From CAYPTY01 sp965659005 (GTDB lineage Bacteria; Bacteroidota; Rhodothermia; Balneolales; Balneolaceae), in assembly GCA_965659005.1 (NCBI GenBank), contig CBFHVG010000117.1, positions 1 through 39,533 of the forward strand: a DNA stretch of 39,533 nt. The letters are read 5' to 3'. Of the stretch, positions 8,446-18,000 are shown piece by piece (the first letter of the stretch is position 1; each line of letters starts with the position of its first letter). The position numbers were made by a program, and so were the translations under genes. The notes beneath the pieces are model-generated. The model was not told the DNA's origin, did not search any database, and saw nothing but the letters and a program-made list of their open reading frames with translations.

Positions 8446-10116
8446 TTGAGTGACCAGAAGATAATTTTTTCAATGGTGGGCGTATCTAAAGTCCACAAAC
8501 CAAACAAAACGGTTCTTAAAAATATTTACCTATCCTTCTTCTATGGAGCGAAGATTGGTGTCCTGGGTTTGAATGGAGCTGGTAAATCCACACTTCTTCG
8601 AATTATTGCAGGTGAAGACAAAGATTATCTTGGGGATATAACATTTCAGAAAGGAATTACTTTTGGTTATTTGCCACAGGAACCTCAACTGGATCCGGAT
8701 AAAACGGTAAAGGAAATCGTTGAAGAAGGGATGCAGGAAACAGTTGATCTGCTAAAGGAATATGAAGATATCAATGCTCAATTTGCTGATCCTGAAGCTG
8801 ATTTTGATGCTTTGATTGCAAAGCAGGCCAAGTTACAGGAAAAAATTGATCATCTGGATGCCTGGGAAATTGATTCGAAACTTGAACTGGCCATGGATGC
8901 ACTTAGATGTCCTCCGGGTGATTCTAAAGTAAGCGTGCTATCAGGTGGAGAATTGAGGCGCGTTGCCTTGTGTCGATTACTTCTGAAAAAGCCGGATGTT
9001 CTTCTGCTTGATGAGCCTACTAACCATTTGGATGCCGAATCTGTAGGATGGTTGGAACAACACCTGGCACGCTACGAAGGTACAGTAATTGCAGTAACCC
9101 ACGATAGATACTTCCTGGATAATGTTGCTGGTTGGATTCTGGAATTGGACAGGGGAGAGGGAATACCATTTCAAGGAAATTATACCAGCTGGTTAGAGCA
9201 GAAGTCAGAGCGTCTTCGACAGGAAGAGAAGCAGGAATCGAACAGACAAAAGACTCTTCAACAGGAATTGGAATGGATTCGCCAAAATCCGAAGGGGAGA
9301 AGGGCAAAGAGTAAAGCCAGAATTAATGCCTATGAAGATTTATTGGCTAAGGGTCAGGAAAAACGAAATGATGATATGCAGATTTTTATTCCACCGGGAC
9401 CTCGTCTGGGCGATAATGTGATCATCTCTGACCATGTTTCTAAAGGGTTTGATGATAGGTTGCTATATGAGGATATGAACTTCAAGCTACCACCGGGTGG
9501 AATTGTGGGTGTTATCGGGCCGAATGGTGCTGGTAAAACAACCCTTTTCAAAATGATCACGGGCGAAGAAGTGCCTGATAATGGCGAATTGACATTAGGT
9601 GAGACGGTTAAACTCGGTTATGTGGATCAAAAGCGCCCATTAGATCCTGATAAATCAATTTGGGAAGAAATTTCTGGTGGGCATGATATCCTAATGCTGG
9701 GCAATAGAGAAGTGAATTCCAGAGCCTATGTTGGCAGGTTTAATTTTAGCGGACAGGATCAGCAAAAGAAAACATCCCAACTCTCAGGTGGTGAAAGGAA
9801 TAGAGTGCATCTGGCAAAAATGCTAAAAGAAGGTGCCAATGTAATTCTGCTTGATGAGCCTACAAATGACCTTGATGTGAATACACTAAGGGCACTTGAA
9901 GAAGCTTTGCTTGAATTTGCAGGTTGTGTTGTTGTGATATCTCACGACAGGTGGTTCCTTGATAGGGTAGCAACACATATTCTGGCCTTTGAAGGAGATT
10001 CTCAGGTGTACTGGTTCGAGGGTAATTATCAGGAATACGAAGAAAATCGAAAGCAGCGTCTGGGAATCACAGATGACCAGCCGCATCGTATTAAGTATAA
10101 AAAGCTGACCCGTTAG
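8446..10116 (+). CDS. ettA: Energy-dependent translational throttle protein EttA (ABC-F)
   Basis: The 556-residue soluble protein has two ABC ATPase domains. Walker A 'GLNGAGKST' is at 41-49 and 'GPNGAGKTT' at 358-366; signatures 'LSGGE' begin near 165 and 446; both Walker B motifs read 'VLLLDEPTNHLD' or 'VILLDEPTNDLD'. Between them lies the P-site tRNA interaction linker with 'EWIRQNPKGRRAKSKARI'. Family members bind the ribosomal E site and gate elongation according to ATP/ADP. The start is a TTG: 'MSDQKIIFSMVGVSK' is the usual opening of Bacteroidota homologues, and the next ATG would remove nine conserved residues. Its last bases overlap the end of the convergent GAF pseudogene by a few bases. 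Confidence 0.95.
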   Translation: MSDQKIIFSMVGVSKVHKPNKTVLKNIYLSFFYGAKIGVLGLNGAGKSTLLRIIAGEDKDYLGDITFQKGITFGYLPQEPQLDPDKTVKEIVEEGMQETVDLLKEYEDINAQFADPEADFDALIAKQAKLQEKIDHLDAWEIDSKLELAMDALRCPPGDSKVSVLSGGELRRVALCRLLLKKPDVLLLDEPTNHLDAESVGWLEQHLARYEGTVIAVTHDRYFLDNVAGWILELDRGEGIPFQGNYTSWLEQKSERLRQEEKQESNRQKTLQQELEWIRQNPKGRRAKSKARINAYEDLLAKGQEKRNDDMQIFIPPGPRLGDNVIISDHVSKGFDDRLLYEDMNFKLPPGGIVGVIGPNGAGKTTLFKMITGEEVPDNGELTLGETVKLGYVDQKRPLDPDKSIWEEISGGHDILMLGNREVNSRAYVGRFNFSGQDQQKKTSQLSGGERNRVHLAKMLKEGANVILLDEPTNDLDVNTLRALEEALLEFAGCVVVISHDRWFLDRVATHILAFEGDSQVYWFEGNYQEYEENRKQRLGITDDQPHRIKYKKLTR

Positions 10117-11003
10117 TTATTTTCTATACCTAGATATTCCAACACAAGCAGAGTGATGTCATCAGACTGTTCAGCCTTATTGGCGAATTTTAAAACGTCA
10201 ACAATGATACCGCGTAGTAATTTATTGATGTTATCATCTGCATGTTTTTTCAGAAATGCTTCAAGGCGTTCTTCCTCATAGAGGTACTGAAATTCTTCAA
10301 TATTCTTCTCAGTATCGAAAGTGACTATGGATGTCACCTGTGCATCCGAAAGATCACGAACTCTATCACCTACCAGATCATAAATGCCCTGCATATCCAT
10401 TTCGGCAACAAGGCCATGTTGCACACTATTTATCACAGCCAGTTCTGCATTTCTTTGCTCGCTTTCATCAAGCAATCTTGCATTCTCAAGTGCAATACTT
10501 ACTGAATTGGAAATAGTATTTAGATGGTTTATATCATCTTCACTAAAAGCCTGTTCTTTGTCCAGATTTTGAAGTGAAATGTATCCGCTAATTATACCGT
10601 CAACTGACATAGGTACAAAAATCACTGATTTTGGAAGCTTTGTGCCTGGTACAGCTTTTGGTTTCTCTCCGGTGTGTTCCTCTATATAATTGTCCAGATT
10701 TTCATTTATAACTATGGTCTTCTGGTCATTTATCAGGGTTTTTCTGATCGCATCATATTGCCTTGGTTCAGGATATATTCTTTCCCCATTTTCGAAAGCA
10801 TAATTGAAGTACTCCATTTCGGCTTCCTTATTTACACCAAGGATGTAGACTACCTGTGCATCAAAAATCTATTTTATTTTGTCACCAACCAACTCATAGA
10901 TTTCGGGCATTTCTTTTTTGGAAACTATGCCTTCTAATATTCTTTGAACTAGATTTGATTCTGACTCTTTCGCAATCCCGACTTTTGACTTCTTTTTTCC
11001 CAT
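10113..11003 (-). pseudogene. Broken GAF-domain / SpoIIE-like phosphatase regulator
   Basis: Reading from an ATG at 11001-11003, the frame runs 44 codons ('... KKEMPEIYELVGDKIK'), meets a TAG at 10869-10871, then continues in the same frame ('IFDAQVVYILGVNKEAEMEYF...') for 251 more codons. The stop therefore splits the first GAF domain. A second GAF copy begins near 'MQGIYDLVGDRVRDLSDAQV', clearly similar to the interrupted segment. That copy passes abruptly into 'EEERLEAFLKKH ... NKAEQSDDITLLVLEYLG', the typical C-terminal end of SpoIIE/RsbU PP2C-type phosphatases. The phosphatase core with its metal-binding aspartates is missing, suggesting an internal deletion. Translation restarting at 10817 would give 234 residues (one GAF, part of a second and a tail) with no catalytic centre. 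I read it as a decayed signalling gene; a sequencing error cannot explain the missing core. Confidence 0.8.
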
Positions 11004-11293
11004 TCCTCTGTATATAGAATTAACTAAATATAATTGCTGAACCGTAAATAATTATCTCAACTAAGGCCTGATTTATTTTGGCAGTCAACAATATAGCGTA
11101 ACTCATTAAAAATGCTAGTACTCGCAGAAATTTAGATAGGGGGGAATTTCTGTACTCTCTTTAGAATTTGAACCTATTGAACACCTTTATGAATTCAGCT
11201 TAATAACTATCCACCAAAACATGTGAATGGTATTTTATAAAGTTTGAAGGGTAAAGAAAGTTTTGAGGGGGTATCAGATTCAATTATTTGATT
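11004..11293. other. Intergenic stretch with a small imperfect inverted repeat
   Basis: No open frame or known RNA is visible in these 290 bases. The only structure is CAGAAATT (11125-11132) facing AATTTCTG (11145-11152) across a 12-base loop containing six consecutive G. The dyad extends imperfectly into flanking GTACT sequences. Nothing links it to either neighbour. Confidence 0.4.
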
Positions 11294-12088
11294 TTAGTTC
11301 TTCTGTCTCAGGTTGAAAACTTCATTTGCTGGAATATTCCCATTGCTGGTCAGTAAACCATTATGACGTTCAACCATCATTTCATAGACCATTTTATCTG
11401 TACGGTTGTACCTTTTTTGATAATAAACCTGTTTTGATCCCAGGGTAAAGGTTAGCCTGTCTATAAGAAGTAACGCGTCTCCTTCATCAACCTGTAGATG
11501 AGTTGATAGGTATTCATCAGCTTTTTCAGCTTCAATTCTATAACACCCTCTTTCTATAGGGATCTGATATTCGTTTTCGAGAATGTCGTAAATTGTGCGC
11601 TGTGTCAAATTATGACTCTGGATCAGTTGAGCATAAAATATTGGGATCCAGGTAATATCAAATGAAATAGGTTCATCATTCCCAAGCCTTAAACGATCCA
11701 GTTTCATTACTTTTTGGCCTTCACTGATATTTAAAATAGAAGCAATATAAGCTGGGCAATCAATTATTTCTTGATTGATAACCTTAGAAGAACCCGATAA
11801 TCCGGCCTTTCTCATATCTTCGCTGAAATCGGTAAGGTCCATGAAATTTTGACGGGTTCGGTTATCCTTAACAAAAGAGCCCAAACCCTGACATCTGTAT
11901 ATAAAATGTTCTTCCTCAAGTGTTTTTAAAGCTCGCCTAACAGTAACCCTACTTACATCAAAGCGATCTGTAAGTTCATTTTCAGAGGGTAACTTTGCAT
12001 CTGCTCCGAATACACCTTTCTCAATTTGATCTTTGATCCAGCCACTGATTTGCTCATGTAATGGAATGCCGTTCGATTTGTCAGTCAT
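11294..12088 (-). CDS. GntR family (HutC/UTRA type) transcriptional regulator
   Basis: From the ATG at 12086-12088 the protein has 264 residues. The GntR winged helix is at about 8-75 ('IPLHEQISGWIKDQIEKGVF', 'KLPSENELTDRFDVSRVTVRRALKTLEEE', 'YRCQGLGSFV'). A UTRA ligand-binding domain spans about 95-240 ('VMKLDRLRLGNDEPISFDITWIP', 'DEGDALLLIDRLTF'). An earlier in-frame ATG would add 27 residues unlike the family, read through the operator region, so I reject it. It is divergent from the RND efflux operon, and inverted repeats lie between the two genes. This predicts that it represses the pump, and possibly itself, until a small effector binds the UTRA domain. UTRA regulators mostly sense sugars, amines or similar small molecules; control of an efflux pump is less common. 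The effector is unknown. Confidence 0.92.
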   Translation of the reverse strand: MTDKSNGIPLHEQISGWIKDQIEKGVFGADAKLPSENELTDRFDVSRVTVRRALKTLEEEHFIYRCQGLGSFVKDNRTRQNFMDLTDFSEDMRKAGLSGSSKVINQEIIDCPAYIASILNISEGQKVMKLDRLRLGNDEPISFDITWIPIFYAQLIQSHNLTQRTIYDILENEYQIPIERGCYRIEAEKADEYLSTHLQVDEGDALLLIDRLTFTLGSKQVYYQKRYNRTDKMVYEMMVERHNGLLTSNGNIPANEVFNLRQKN

Positions 12089-12141
12089 AATACAAGTTGA
12101 GTTGACTAATAGGGTTCTTGGAATGTCTAATGATAACAAAT

Positions 12142-12162
12142 TGTATTGCAACAAACAATACA
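12142..12162. promoter_or_regulatory. Second putative GntR operator (TGTATTG - N7 - CAATACA)
   Basis: The 7-bp arms TGTATTG (12142-12148) and CAATACA (12156-12162) are separated by 7 bases. They share the TTGTATT/AATACAA core with the larger palindrome that begins two bases downstream. An isolated AATACAAG half-site lies at 12089-12096, next to the regulator's start codon. The position suggests autoregulation of the GntR gene. Confidence 0.5.
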
Positions 12163-12163
12163 T

Positions 12164-12202
12164 GTACACACTTGTATTGTTTTTTATAATACAAGTGTGT
12201 AC
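12164..12202. promoter_or_regulatory. Perfect 15-bp inverted repeat: likely operator of the RND efflux operon
   Basis: GTACACACTTGTATT (12164-12178) and AATACAAGTGTGTAC (12188-12202) are exact reverse complements, separated by GTTTTTTAT. The right arm fills the gap between a TTG (12177-12179) and the -7 box that starts at 12200. A bound dimer would therefore block RNA polymerase. The site lies between a divergent GntR regulator and the operon, the classic place for its operator. A transcript hairpin is a poor alternative, since transcription should start downstream of it. Confidence 0.8.
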
Positions 12203-12207
12203 CTTTG
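12177..12207 (+). promoter_or_regulatory. Bacteroidota-type promoter of the efflux operon
   Basis: TTG at 12177-12179 and TACCTTTG at 12200-12207 match the -33 TTG / -7 TAnnTTTG promoter of Bacteroidota with 20 bases between. The start codon of the first gene is 31 bases beyond the -7 box. A TATAAT at 12185-12190 is also present but has no partner at sigma-70 spacing. Confidence 0.65.
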
Positions 12208-12237
12208 TCTCGAATCATTAAACAAACACATAGAACT

Positions 12238-12624
12238 ATGAGCTATTATTTTTCAAAAAAGTTGACTGGATCCTTTGAAGAGGTAAAAGAAAAAGTAGTA
12301 ACAGCCCTTAAAGAACGTGGCTTTGGTGTACTGACTGAAATCAGTATTGATGAAACCTTTAAAAAGAAACTGGATGTAGACTATAAAAAGTATCACATCC
12401 TTGGGGCTTGCAATCCTAATTATGCATACAAGGCCCTGGCTTCAGAAGATCACATAGGTTTAATGCTTCCTTGTAATGTGATTATTACTGAATCAGCCTC
12501 AAATGAATATGAAGTAGCAGCAGTTGATCCTGCTGCCTCTATGGCTGCAGTTAAGAATATTGATCTAATGGAGGTTGCTGTTGATGTCAGAGACCTTTTG
12601 AAAGAAGCCATCAATGAACTTTAG
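12238..12624 (+). CDS. DUF302 domain protein, first gene of the efflux operon
   Basis: The 128-residue cytoplasmic protein has no signal peptide. It shows the DUF302 pattern: 'SFEEVKEKVVTALKERGFGVLTEISI' (about 11-36), 'YHILGACNPNYAYKAL' (about 52-67), 'GLMLPCNVIITE' (about 74-85) and 'VDPAASMAAV' (about 97-106). The two cysteines in 'GACNP' and 'LPCNV' are typical of the family. DUF302 proteins have no established biochemical function; they recur beside redox, sulfur or metal-stress genes. I place the start at the ATG at 12238 because an upstream TTG in frame would lie within the promoter -7 box. The next gene overlaps or follows at 25 bases, depending on its start, which indicates one transcript. 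Confidence 0.88.
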   Translation: MSYYFSKKLTGSFEEVKEKVVTALKERGFGVLTEISIDETFKKKLDVDYKKYHILGACNPNYAYKALASEDHIGLMLPCNVIITESASNEYEVAAVDPAASMAAVKNIDLMEVAVDVRDLLKEAINEL

Positions 12625-12649
12625 AACAAATCAAAACAGGTTTCAAATC

Positions 12650-13972
12650 ATGAAAGTGAAATCAATAAAAGTACTTGTTCTGTTTATCCTGATTTTGGGA
12701 ACTGAGGTTCAAGCACAGAATAATTCACTAAGCCTTGAAGATGCAGTTTCGCTCGCAGGTCAGAATAATTATGATATTCGCATTTCAGCTGAACAAGCAG
12801 AAGCTGCTCGAGCTCAATTTCAGCAGGCAAATGCTGTATTCCTACCACAGTTAAGTATTGAGGAAACAGCAATAAGAACAACCGATCCAATTAATGCTTT
12901 TGGAATTAAATTAAGGCAGAAGAGTATTACAGCTGCTGATTTCACTCCGGCAGTTCTTAATGACCCGGATGCTATATCTAATTTCAATACTCGCTTATCC
13001 TTTCAGCAACCAGTCTTTAATCTGGATGGGATATATGAAAGAAGTGCTGCCCAATCAGCTTACAAATCAGCTCGTGAAATGGCTGAATACACACAATTCT
13101 ACCAAACCTTTCTGGTAAAGCAATATTACTATCAGATTGTTCTCCTCAGAGAAAAAAGAGATGTAATTAATGGAAGTGTTGAGGTTGCCAAATCTATTGT
13201 AAAGCAATCAAATGATTACTTCGATCAAGGTCTAATTACAAAGGCAGATCTCCTGGAAGCGAAGGTTCAATTATCAAAAGCTACTGAAGAACTCATTCGT
13301 ACAGAAAATGAAATTGAAAGTACCATCGACACTTTTTCTTTACTGATTGGTGATCAACTTTCTTACTCAGTTGAGTTTTCAGACGATCTTGAAATTGATC
13401 AAGTCCTACAACCTCAATTAACTCAGTCAGAGTTTAAAAATTCCGGTCTAGATGCCATGAATTTTAAACTAGAGGCAACAAGAAATGCCTTGAAAGCATC
13501 AAAATTTAAATTCCTTCCAAGATTAAACGTATTTGGTAGTTATGAATTCAATGATGATCAACTCATAGGGCTTGAAAATAGCAATTACACTTTAGGTGCC
13601 AGTCTAAGATGGGATCTATTCAAGGGTTCACAAAACCTGAATTCCGTCAAACAGAAGAAAGCTGAACTCAAAACTATGGAACTCAGCTACAATCAAGAAG
13701 CAGCTAAACTGAATAATGCTGTTCGAAAAGCGGAAAGAAGTCTTGAAGAAACCATACAACTTATAGAATTGAATCAGCTTTCTGCTGAACAAGCTCAGGA
13801 AGATTTTAGCATCCGAAAGAACCGCTATGACCAGGGACTTGAAAAAGTATCAGATCTACTTATTGCGGAGAACCAGTCGATTCAAATGCAGCTGATGTTA
13901 TTGCAATCACAGTTTGAATACAAAGTAAACCTGGCCTCACTCGAATTTTTATTAGAAACAAATTTTAACTGA
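12650..13972 (+). CDS. TolC-family outer membrane efflux protein
   Basis: The 440-residue protein has a signal peptide (about 1-23, ending VQAQ). Two OEP repeats follow, with long amphipathic helices: 'AEAARAQFQQANAVFLPQLSIEET' in the first half and 'LEATRNALKASKFKFLPRLNVFGSYEF' in the second. The end reads 'YDQGLEKVSDLLIAENQSIQMQLMLLQSQFEYKVNLASLEFLL'. It would form the trimeric outer-membrane channel of the tripartite pump encoded with it. I chose the ATG at 12650 because the signal peptide begins there; an earlier ATG at 12614 overlaps the DUF302 gene and adds 12 polar residues. The adaptor gene follows after about 20 bases. Confidence 0.93.
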   Translation: MKVKSIKVLVLFILILGTEVQAQNNSLSLEDAVSLAGQNNYDIRISAEQAEAARAQFQQANAVFLPQLSIEETAIRTTDPINAFGIKLRQKSITAADFTPAVLNDPDAISNFNTRLSFQQPVFNLDGIYERSAAQSAYKSAREMAEYTQFYQTFLVKQYYYQIVLLREKRDVINGSVEVAKSIVKQSNDYFDQGLITKADLLEAKVQLSKATEELIRTENEIESTIDTFSLLIGDQLSYSVEFSDDLEIDQVLQPQLTQSEFKNSGLDAMNFKLEATRNALKASKFKFLPRLNVFGSYEFNDDQLIGLENSNYTLGASLRWDLFKGSQNLNSVKQKKAELKTMELSYNQEAAKLNNAVRKAERSLEETIQLIELNQLSAEQAQEDFSIRKNRYDQGLEKVSDLLIAENQSIQMQLMLLQSQFEYKVNLASLEFLLETNFN

Positions 13973-13991
13973 AAAAACCATGTGGTATAAC

Positions 13992-15074
13992 ATGAAATCA
14001 CGAATCTTAAATTTATTCACACTGCTATTTATTGTTGGGGGACTAACTATTTCCTGTTCCTCTGGTGATGATGCAGTCGAAACAGAACCGGCCAATGAGA
14101 TTAGTCTAGAAACTGAGGCGGTTAGAAAAGTATCATCTACCTCTCTCGTTACTTTCAGTGGTGAAATATCAAGTGCATCACGCGTAAAGATCGCTACTAA
14201 GGTAATGGGCACTATTGAGAGTATTCCATTCAAAATTGGTGAAAGCTTTAATAAAGGGGATCTGATCCTGAAAATTGACGACACTCAGGTAATGGCTCAA
14301 AAATCAAAGGCTGAGGCAGCATTGCAAGATGCAAAAGTTGGTCAGTCTCAGGCTCAGAGAGATTATGATCGATACAAAGCTCTTTATGAAAATGAAAGTG
14401 CCAGTCTTCGTGAGTGGGAGAATGCTCAGAATCATCTCCAAAGCATGAATTCAAGACTTTCTCAGGCTGAAGCTGCCATAGCTGAGGTGAATGACCTGCT
14501 TAGCTTTACTAAAGTTCGTGCTGCTTTTCCTGGAGTTATTGCTGCAAAGTATATGGAAGAGGGAGACCTTACAGCTCCTGGTCAAACCATATTAGATATA
14601 GAGAGAAATCAGAATTTCCAGATAGATTTCAGTATTCCTGAAAGCTCTGTTAATTCAATCAGTCTGAATGATACTATCGGTGTAAGAGTGCCTGTATTAG
14701 GTAATGATGTATTTATGGCTTCGATTTCAAATTTGAATCGTTCCGGAAATCAAAGAAATAGACAGTTTGAGGTTGAGGCGAAATTAATCACAGATATTGA
14801 AGAATTAAGATCTGGGCTTTATGCCGATGTATTGATCGAGCAAAATTCAGGAGATGAAGGCTTATTTATATCAAGAAATGCTCTCATTGAACGTGGCCAG
14901 CTGAAGGGAGTTTATGTTGTGAATTCAGACAACAAAATTCTATTAAGATGGATCAGAACGGGTAAAAATGTAGGCGATGATATTGAAGTTCTATCAGGTT
15001 TAAGTGAAGGAGAAATGATTGTTTCTAAACCTACTCCAACACTCAAAGACGGCCTAATCATAGCAAATCTGTAG
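13992..15074 (+). CDS. RND efflux periplasmic adaptor (membrane fusion) lipoprotein
   Basis: The 360-residue protein opens with a hydrophobic signal ending 'LTISC', so Cys22 is the probable lipidated residue. The MFP layout follows: first barrel-sandwich half 'ATKVMGTIESIPFKIGESFNKGDLILKIDD' (about 60-90), an alpha-hairpin rich in Ala/Gln/Ser (about 95-160), and the second half 'TKVRAAFPGVIAAKYMEEGDLTAPGQTILDIE' (about 173-204). A beta-barrel and a membrane-proximal domain complete it ('RNALIERGQLKGVYVV', 'GLSEGEMIVSKPTPTLKDG'). It links the RND pump to the TolC-like channel. An ATG four codons upstream (13980) is possible. The RND gene follows after 18 bases. Confidence 0.93.
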   Translation: MKSRILNLFTLLFIVGGLTISCSSGDDAVETEPANEISLETEAVRKVSSTSLVTFSGEISSASRVKIATKVMGTIESIPFKIGESFNKGDLILKIDDTQVMAQKSKAEAALQDAKVGQSQAQRDYDRYKALYENESASLREWENAQNHLQSMNSRLSQAEAAIAEVNDLLSFTKVRAAFPGVIAAKYMEEGDLTAPGQTILDIERNQNFQIDFSIPESSVNSISLNDTIGVRVPVLGNDVFMASISNLNRSGNQRNRQFEVEAKLITDIEELRSGLYADVLIEQNSGDEGLFISRNALIERGQLKGVYVVNSDNKILLRWIRTGKNVGDDIEVLSGLSEGEMIVSKPTPTLKDGLIIANL

Positions 15075-15092
15075 TCAGATCAGGAGAATATT

Positions 15093-18000
15093 ATGAATAC
15101 AGGAATTGCAGGAAAAGTTGCCCAGGCATTCATCGATTCGAAGCTTACTCCGCTTCTTATGATCGGTTTTCTGGCCCTCGGAATCTATGGAACACTTCTC
15201 ACCCCAAGAGAAGAGGAGCCTCAAATTGATGTGCCTATGGCTAATATCTTTATTGGCTATCCGGGAGCATCTGCGGCAGAAGTTGAAGCGAGAGTTGCTC
15301 AGCCAATTGAAAAGGTGCTATCTAATATTGAAGGGGTAGAATATGTTTATTCAACGTCTATGCCCGATCAAGCCATGATAGCTGCTCGTTTTTATGTTGG
15401 TGAAGATGTTGAAAGAAGTATGGTGAAACTTTATGCTGAACTTCTTAAGCATATGGATAAAATGCCTCAGGGTGTTACACCTCCACTGATCAAGACCAGA
15501 TCAATCGATGATGTCCCTATGATGACCCTCACTCTCTGGTCAGAAACCTATTCTGATTATGAAATTCGAGCAGTAGCAGATGAACTCAGCCTGGAATTAA
15601 AGAAAATTACTGATGTTGCTCAGGTTAATATACATGGTGGACGTGTTCGTCAGGTTCGTGTAATTCCCGATAAAGAAAAACTGGCTTACAATAAAGTCAG
15701 CTTAAGTCAGATCTATGGAGTTTTGACATCTATGAATCAGGAACTTTCATCTGGTTCATTCAATCAGGCTGATACAGAATATCTGATAGATACAGGTGAC
15801 TTTCTGACGAATGCTGCCGAGGTATCTAATCTGGTTATTGATGTACAGGATGGAAAGGCCATATACCTGCGTGATATTGCAGAAGTAATTGATGGCCCAT
15901 CTGAACCTCAAAACTATGTTGAATATGGTATTGGTAACTCATATGATGATGTCTCGGGTATAGAAAAAGGTACTTCATACCCTGCTGTAACGATAGCTAT
16001 TGGGAAGAGAGCGGGGACTGATGCAATGAAAATTGCTGAAAAGATAAATGAAAAAGTTGAAGCCCTGGAAGGACAGCTCATCCCGTCTGAAGTAAACATT
16101 ACAGAGACTCGAAATTATGGTGAGACTGCAGCAAACAAAGTCGCTAGCCTCTTAGAACACCTTTTTGGTGCAATCATTGCCGTTACTTTTGTAGTAGCAT
16201 TATCAATGGGATGGAGAGGTGGACTGGTAGTATTTCTATCCGTACCCATCACCTTCGCTCTTACTCTTTTCTTGTACTATATGTTTGGCTACACGCTAAA
16301 CAGAATTACACTTTTTGCTCTGGTATTTGTTACAGGGATAGTAGTAGATGACTCCATTATTATTGCCGAAAACATGCACAGGCATTTTAAAATGAAGAAG
16401 TTGCCATTCCGTCAAGCGGCTATTGCGTCAATCAGTGAAGTCGGGAATCCCACTATTCTGGCTACATTTACCGTGATAGCCGCTGTTCTTCCAATGGCTT
16501 TTGTGTCTGGATTGATGGGTCCATATATGAGTCCTATGCCAATTGGCGCAGCACTGGCAATGATCTTCTCACTTATTGTGGCACTCATTATCACTCCCTG
16601 GCTTGCATACCGCTTATTGCCTAATGGGTCTCATGGTGATGATGAAGAGGAATACAAACTTGAGAATACACTGATTTATAAACTCTACTACAAAACTGTA
16701 AAGCCATTGTTAGATAATGTCAGAACACGATGGACATTCATCATTGGTGTGACCGTTTTGTTACTGGCATCAACATTATTGTTTGCGTTTAGATTGGTTG
16801 AAGTCAAAATGTTGCCATTCGATAACAAGAATGAAGTGCAGCTGATTATAGATATGCCTGAAGGAACAACTCTGGAAAGAACCTATGCTGTTGCAAAGGA
16901 GACTGCACTTACACTTCAGGAAATTCCTGAGCTTAAAGATTATCAGATTTATACAGGAACACATGCACCAATAAACTTTAATGGTCTGGTTCGTCATTAT
17001 GACCTGAGAAGAGGATCGAATATTGCCGACATTCAGGTAAATCTGGTAGATAAGTCAGAGCGAAGTGATCAAAGTCATGATATTGCGAAGAAAATTCGTC
17101 CACTAGTTCAGGAGGTTGGATCTAAGTATGGCGCTAATATCAAAGTGGTTGAAGTACCACCAGGGCCTCCGGTAATGTCAACACTAGTCGTGGAAGTTTA
17201 TGGACCATCTGAAGAGGAGAGAATGAGGATAGGGCGTGAAGTTATGACCATTTTCAATGAACTTGATGGTGTAGTGGATGTTGACTGGGTTGTGGAAGAT
17301 GATCAGCCTAAGTACAAATTCAACGTACATAAAGCTAAAGCGATGCAATCTGGTATTCATCCTTCTGAAATAACCCAGACTGTTACAATGGCACTTAATG
17401 GACAGAATGCAGGTCGTATTTATGATCCTTCAGCAGTTAATGAAGTACCCATCATGCTTCAATTGTCAGAGTCCGAAAGGTCAGGTGTAAATGAACTTGG
17501 CGACATCTACATGAAAAATCAGATGGGTGATATGATTCCTGTTGTTGATCTTATTAATGTTGAGGAGAGCAGCAGAGAAGCATCTATTTACAGAAAAAAT
17601 CAGCGCAATGTGCTCTATGTAATGGCTGAGGTAGCTGGGGCTATTGAAAGTCCGGTATATGCCTTGCTCGATGCTGGTTCTAAAATCGATGAAATTGATC
17701 TGCCAGATGGCTTTAGTCTAACTCAGATATTTTCCGGTCAACCATTTATGGAGGAAGATTACACCGTTAAATGGGATGGTGAGTGGCAAATTACATATGA
17801 GGTTTTTCGTGATCTTGGGATCGCCTTTGCAGTTGTTTTAGTGATTATCTACATGCTAATTATTGGCTGGTTCCAGGATTTTAAAGTGCCCGTCATTATG
17901 ATGATTGCCATACCACTGTCGCTTGTTGGAATTATTCTTGGGCACTGGATGCTCGGTGCTTTCTTTACAGCAACATCCATGATCGGTATGATTGCACTTG

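Noticed and set aside
11101..11160. Imperfect dyad with a G6 loop as a possible operator or attenuator
   Set aside because: No link in position to a promoter or start codon; reported only as content of the intergenic stretch.
12614..12649. Upstream ATG of the TolC-like gene overlapping the DUF302 gene
   Set aside because: It would add 12 polar residues before a clear signal peptide.
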